This document shows, in pieces, positions 30,281-32,296 of a DNA stretch of 32,296 bases. The stretch spans positions 1 through 32,296 of IMG/VR virus record IMGVR_UViG_3300006921_003608; one strand, written 5' to 3'. A model generated the notes under the pieces. That model ran no database searches. It was not told where the DNA came from and was given only the letters and a program-made list of their open reading frames with translations. How positions within the stretch are numbered: position 1 is the stretch's first letter; each line of letters begins with the position of its first letter. This DNA comes from a virus. The translations under genes and the position numbers were made by a program.

Positions 30281-31083
30281 GACTCCAACCAATCTCTGAA
30301 GTAAGTATCATATGCAGTTTGTTCATTATCTTTTTTATTATCTGTATCACTACTTCCCCATCGATTAAAAGTCCCACCTTTCAAGTGTAATACATAATTT
30401 TCTTCTTTTTCTATTTCACTCACCGCTTCTTTGTAACCATTTCTTATAATATAATTGTATTTTGATTTAGCATCATACAAACTTACGTCAAATTCAAGAG
30501 AGCCCTTATTAATTTCATCTTTAACTCTATCACAAACACAAAGAAAATCTTGGTCTACCCACCAATCTTTGTTATTTATATCTCTATTGTGTGGATGACT
30601 TTTTCTAAATTTCACGTAGGGATTCCAAGTAGGATTATTAACTTGGTCAATATAAAACTTCATAAAATTTTTAGATGAATCATTTACAGTATATCCCCAA
30701 ACTCCACCATTAGGTTTAAACTCTGATGAATAGTGTCGAGTGGTGTACATAAAATCAAAATTATTTTCAAAAACATCAAAAGGATTTTTAACAAAAATTA
30801 AATCTGCATCTAAAGTTAATATATTATCACCATCTTGTAGATTTAAATCTTCAATTAATTGATATGCCTTTTCTACCTTACAGGTCATTCTTCTATCATT
30901 CCAATTTGAAATTGGAAATTCTATAACGTCTACCCCTCTACTTTCCAATAAAGTTTTATTTTCAAGTTGACTTGTGTAAACAACAATCTTGCAGTCTGAG
31001 TGTTTCTTTAGTGAACGTATACAAACATCAAACATATCATTTTCTATGTATTTACCAACGTAAATAAAGTATGCTATATTCAT
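30277..31083 (-). CDS. GT-A glycosyltransferase (GT8-like)
   Basis: Protein of 268 aa. It opens IAYFIYVGKYIENDMFDVCI, has the metal-binding DxD as LTLDADLIF (89-97; Asp92, Asp94), then WWVDQDFL and a late VLHLKGG. This order fits GT8 and related nucleotide-diphospho-sugar transferases. Coupled by ATGA at both ends. Confidence 0.8.
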   Translation of the reverse strand: MNIAYFIYVGKYIENDMFDVCIRSLKKHSDCKIVVYTSQLENKTLLESRGVDVIEFPISNWNDRRMTCKVEKAYQLIEDLNLQDGDNILTLDADLIFVKNPFDVFENNFDFMYTTRHYSSEFKPNGGVWGYTVNDSSKNFMKFYIDQVNNPTWNPYVKFRKSHPHNRDINNKDWWVDQDFLCVCDRVKDEINKGSLEFDVSLYDAKSKYNYIIRNGYKEAVSEIEKEENYVLHLKGGTFNRWGSSDTDNKKDNEQTAYDTYFRDWLES

Positions 31084-31478
31084 TTTATTTCTACTCTCAA
31101 ATATTCTTGTAACACTTTGTCTGTTGGATTTACATTGAAATTACTATTCTGAAATATCTCCCAAGAGTCTTTTGCGTATTGTCCGATACCATATAAATCA
31201 TCAACTGATTTGAAACCACTAATATATCCCTCACTCATTTTACGAAGTGATTTAGCTCTCCTATTATATAAACCCAATGGTTTTAGAATACTAGCCAAAT
31301 CGGAATGTTTTGCTTTCATCATATCTTGTGGTGTTGGATATTTTTTGAATAATTCATCTCTTATTGTATCGACTTGTTTTCTATTTGTCAAGTTAAGTAA
31401 CATACAACAAGTCAACATTTTCCAACCATCATCTTGATATATTTCTTGTAACAACGGCCTTATAATTTTTCTTATCAT
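31080..31478 (-). CDS. MBD4-like HhH-GPD DNA glycosylase
   Basis: Protein of 132 aa, essentially one HhH-GPD domain. DGWKMLTCCMLLNLTNRKQV (17-36), LKPLGLYNRRAKSLRKMS (65-82), the hairpin DLYGIGQYAKDSWEIF (94-109) and NPTDKVLQEY (117-126). These segments follow the catalytic domain of MBD4, which removes T or U from G mismatches; Asp120 is in the catalytic place, and there is no Lys for beta-elimination, so it is probably monofunctional. It is shorter than normal bacterial EndoIII/MutY enzymes and lacks the FeS cluster. Its place inside a glycan operon is odd. Function in the phage (repair, or handling of modified bases) is unknown. Confidence 0.78.
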   Translation of the reverse strand: MIRKIIRPLLQEIYQDDGWKMLTCCMLLNLTNRKQVDTIRDELFKKYPTPQDMMKAKHSDLASILKPLGLYNRRAKSLRKMSEGYISGFKSVDDLYGIGQYAKDSWEIFQNSNFNVNPTDKVLQEYLRVEIK

Positions 31479-32140
31479 TTTATTTCTGAGATAGTAACGA
31501 ATTGTAATTCATATTGTGATAATAAATATTCTATTATTTTTTCAAAATGTAAATAATTTTCTTCACTCCAAACATTTTTGTTGTGAACTCCATTGATATG
31601 TGATTGGAACATAAATGTGTTTCCATATAGACTAATGTTATCTGTTTCATTTATACCATCACAACCCTCAAAGAAATGACATCCCCAATTGATTCCCTTG
31701 TTATGTTCTTCGTGTCCTGCAACCCAATCAAAATAACCACTAATCGCATCTGCACTTTGTTGATTCACTCCCCAACCTGGTGCTCTAAATCCTTTTGGTT
31801 TATAACCACAACTCTCCCATAGTTCTAATGACTCTTGAATACGTTGAGTTGCATCACCATAATTTAGTTCAAAGAATTCCATCTCACCTATTCCCTCATT
31901 TTGACATGCATGATAATGTCCATGTGCACTCATCTCTATCCAATCATATTGTTTCCAAAAATCTACGAACTCTTTCGTAAGAGGAAACTTACCATGATAA
32001 TTACTTGGAATAAATAAATTAAACTTAACTCCAAACTTTTTATTGAGTTTCTTTAGATATTCTATTTGAACATCTCCCTCAATCCCCCATTCCTTTTCAG
32101 GATGTACATCGTCTATGGCAACTACTACATTATTTTTCAT
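31475..32140 (-). CDS. polysaccharide deacetylase-family protein
   Basis: Protein of 221 aa. First motif VAIDD (7-11), second motif SAHGHYHA (71-78) with the metal His pair, third motif GFRAPGWG (117-124), and a late SHING His. This is the NodB-homology (carbohydrate esterase 4) order; such enzymes remove N- or O-acetyl groups from sugars. A decayed copy of its 3' end lies at 21429. Start overlaps the upstream gene (ATGA). Confidence 0.85.
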   Translation of the reverse strand: MKNNVVVAIDDVHPEKEWGIEGDVQIEYLKKLNKKFGVKFNLFIPSNYHGKFPLTKEFVDFWKQYDWIEMSAHGHYHACQNEGIGEMEFFELNYGDATQRIQESLELWESCGYKPKGFRAPGWGVNQQSADAISGYFDWVAGHEEHNKGINWGCHFFEGCDGINETDNISLYGNTFMFQSHINGVHNKNVWSEENYLHFEKIIEYLLSQYELQFVTISEIK

Positions 32141-32295
32141 CCTCTTAGTTCCTTTATTTGTTTTTCTTTATACAATCCTCTCCACCAATTATTGAATCTG
32201 TCTTTTGTATTTTTGATTGGTTTAAATATTCTTGATAAATAACTATCTACTTTAGCTTCAGGTGTGAAACTATCTGTAGGATTAGGTATCATATC
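32137..32295 (-). CDS. C-terminal part of an unknown protein (cut by window edge)
   Basis: The last 52 residues of an open frame that enters from the right edge (or a 51-aa gene starting at ATG 32292). The end is basic and aromatic (RFNNWWRGLYKEKQIKELRG). Its stop overlaps the deacetylase ATG, so it belongs to the same operon. Too little is visible for a family. Confidence 0.5.
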   Translation of the reverse strand, partial: DMIPNPTDSFTPEAKVDSYLSRIFKPIKNTKDRFNNWWRGLYKEKQIKELRG

Positions 32296-32296
32296 A

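Noticed and set aside
1-32296. CRISPR arrays, IS elements, attachment sites and T4-type late promoters
   Set aside because: No regularly spaced repeats, transposase genes or terminal inverted repeats were seen. I looked for TATAAATA on the minus strand in gaps and found no convincing copy.

Overview
The window looks like part of a large, AT-rich lytic bacteriophage genome, most likely a marine T4-like myovirus of the kind that infects cyanobacteria or SAR11-type bacteria. Reasons: every supported gene lies on the minus strand; genes are short and tightly packed with ATGA/TAATG overlaps; most carry strong AGGAG-type ribosome binding sites; there are three phage-style tRNA genes, HNH proteins, many tiny membrane proteins, and auxiliary genes known from marine phages (2OG-Fe(II) oxygenase, carbamoyltransferase, short nucleotide-sugar dehydrogenase, flavin halogenase-like enzyme). 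No structural, packaging or replication gene lies in the window, so the phage family is inferred. Both ends cut through genes.

Layout, read in the direction of transcription (from high to low coordinates). (1) 32.3-18.2 kb is one long, nearly gap-free operon for surface or virion glycan synthesis: polysaccharide deacetylase, an MBD4-like DNA glycosylase, several glycosyltransferases, a 2-hydroxyacid dehydrogenase, a SAM methyltransferase, two CMP-sugar synthetase-like cytidylyltransferases (one fused to a cupin), a DAHP/KDO8P-synthase-like aldolase, a lysine-6-aminotransferase-like enzyme, a GmhA-like isomerase, a HAD phosphatase, a sialyltransferase-like (GT29) enzyme, GT2 enzymes and an epimerase. 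Together they look like a phage-borne route that makes, activates and transfers an ulosonic or nonulosonic (KDO/sialic-like) acid. (2) 18.2-15.2 kb holds small genes, a lipoprotein and a flavin-dependent halogenase-like protein. (3) 15.2-11.1 kb holds two small genes, a roughly 560-nt non-coding stretch rich in complementary segments and with its own promoter (candidate large RNA), a DUF262-like/HNH protein and small genes, ending at a probable terminator. (4) 11.06-6.6 kb holds a degenerate HNH protein, a second promoter-driven structured non-coding stretch, two tiny membrane proteins, the carbamoyltransferase, a truncated nucleotide-sugar dehydrogenase and tRNA-Glu. (5) 6.6-0.3 kb holds tRNA-Ala, tRNA-Thr, the 2OG oxygenase, an HNH nuclease, small membrane proteins, an adenine-salvage pair (adenine phosphoribosyltransferase plus MTA/SAH nucleosidase-like enzyme), a PC4-like DNA-binding protein, a Cys4 'iron-finger' glycosyltransferase and a sulfotransferase. 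(6) At the left edge is the N-terminus of a HAD phosphatase.

Six near-identical sigma70-type promoters (A-tract, then GCTTGACt, 17-18 nt, then TAwatT), all on the minus strand, divide the region into transcription units and mark both candidate RNAs. At least eleven small genes of 25-59 codons, with good ribosome binding sites or ATGA couplings, were found by reading the gaps.

All functional names come from motif recognition by eye; no database search or folding program was run.
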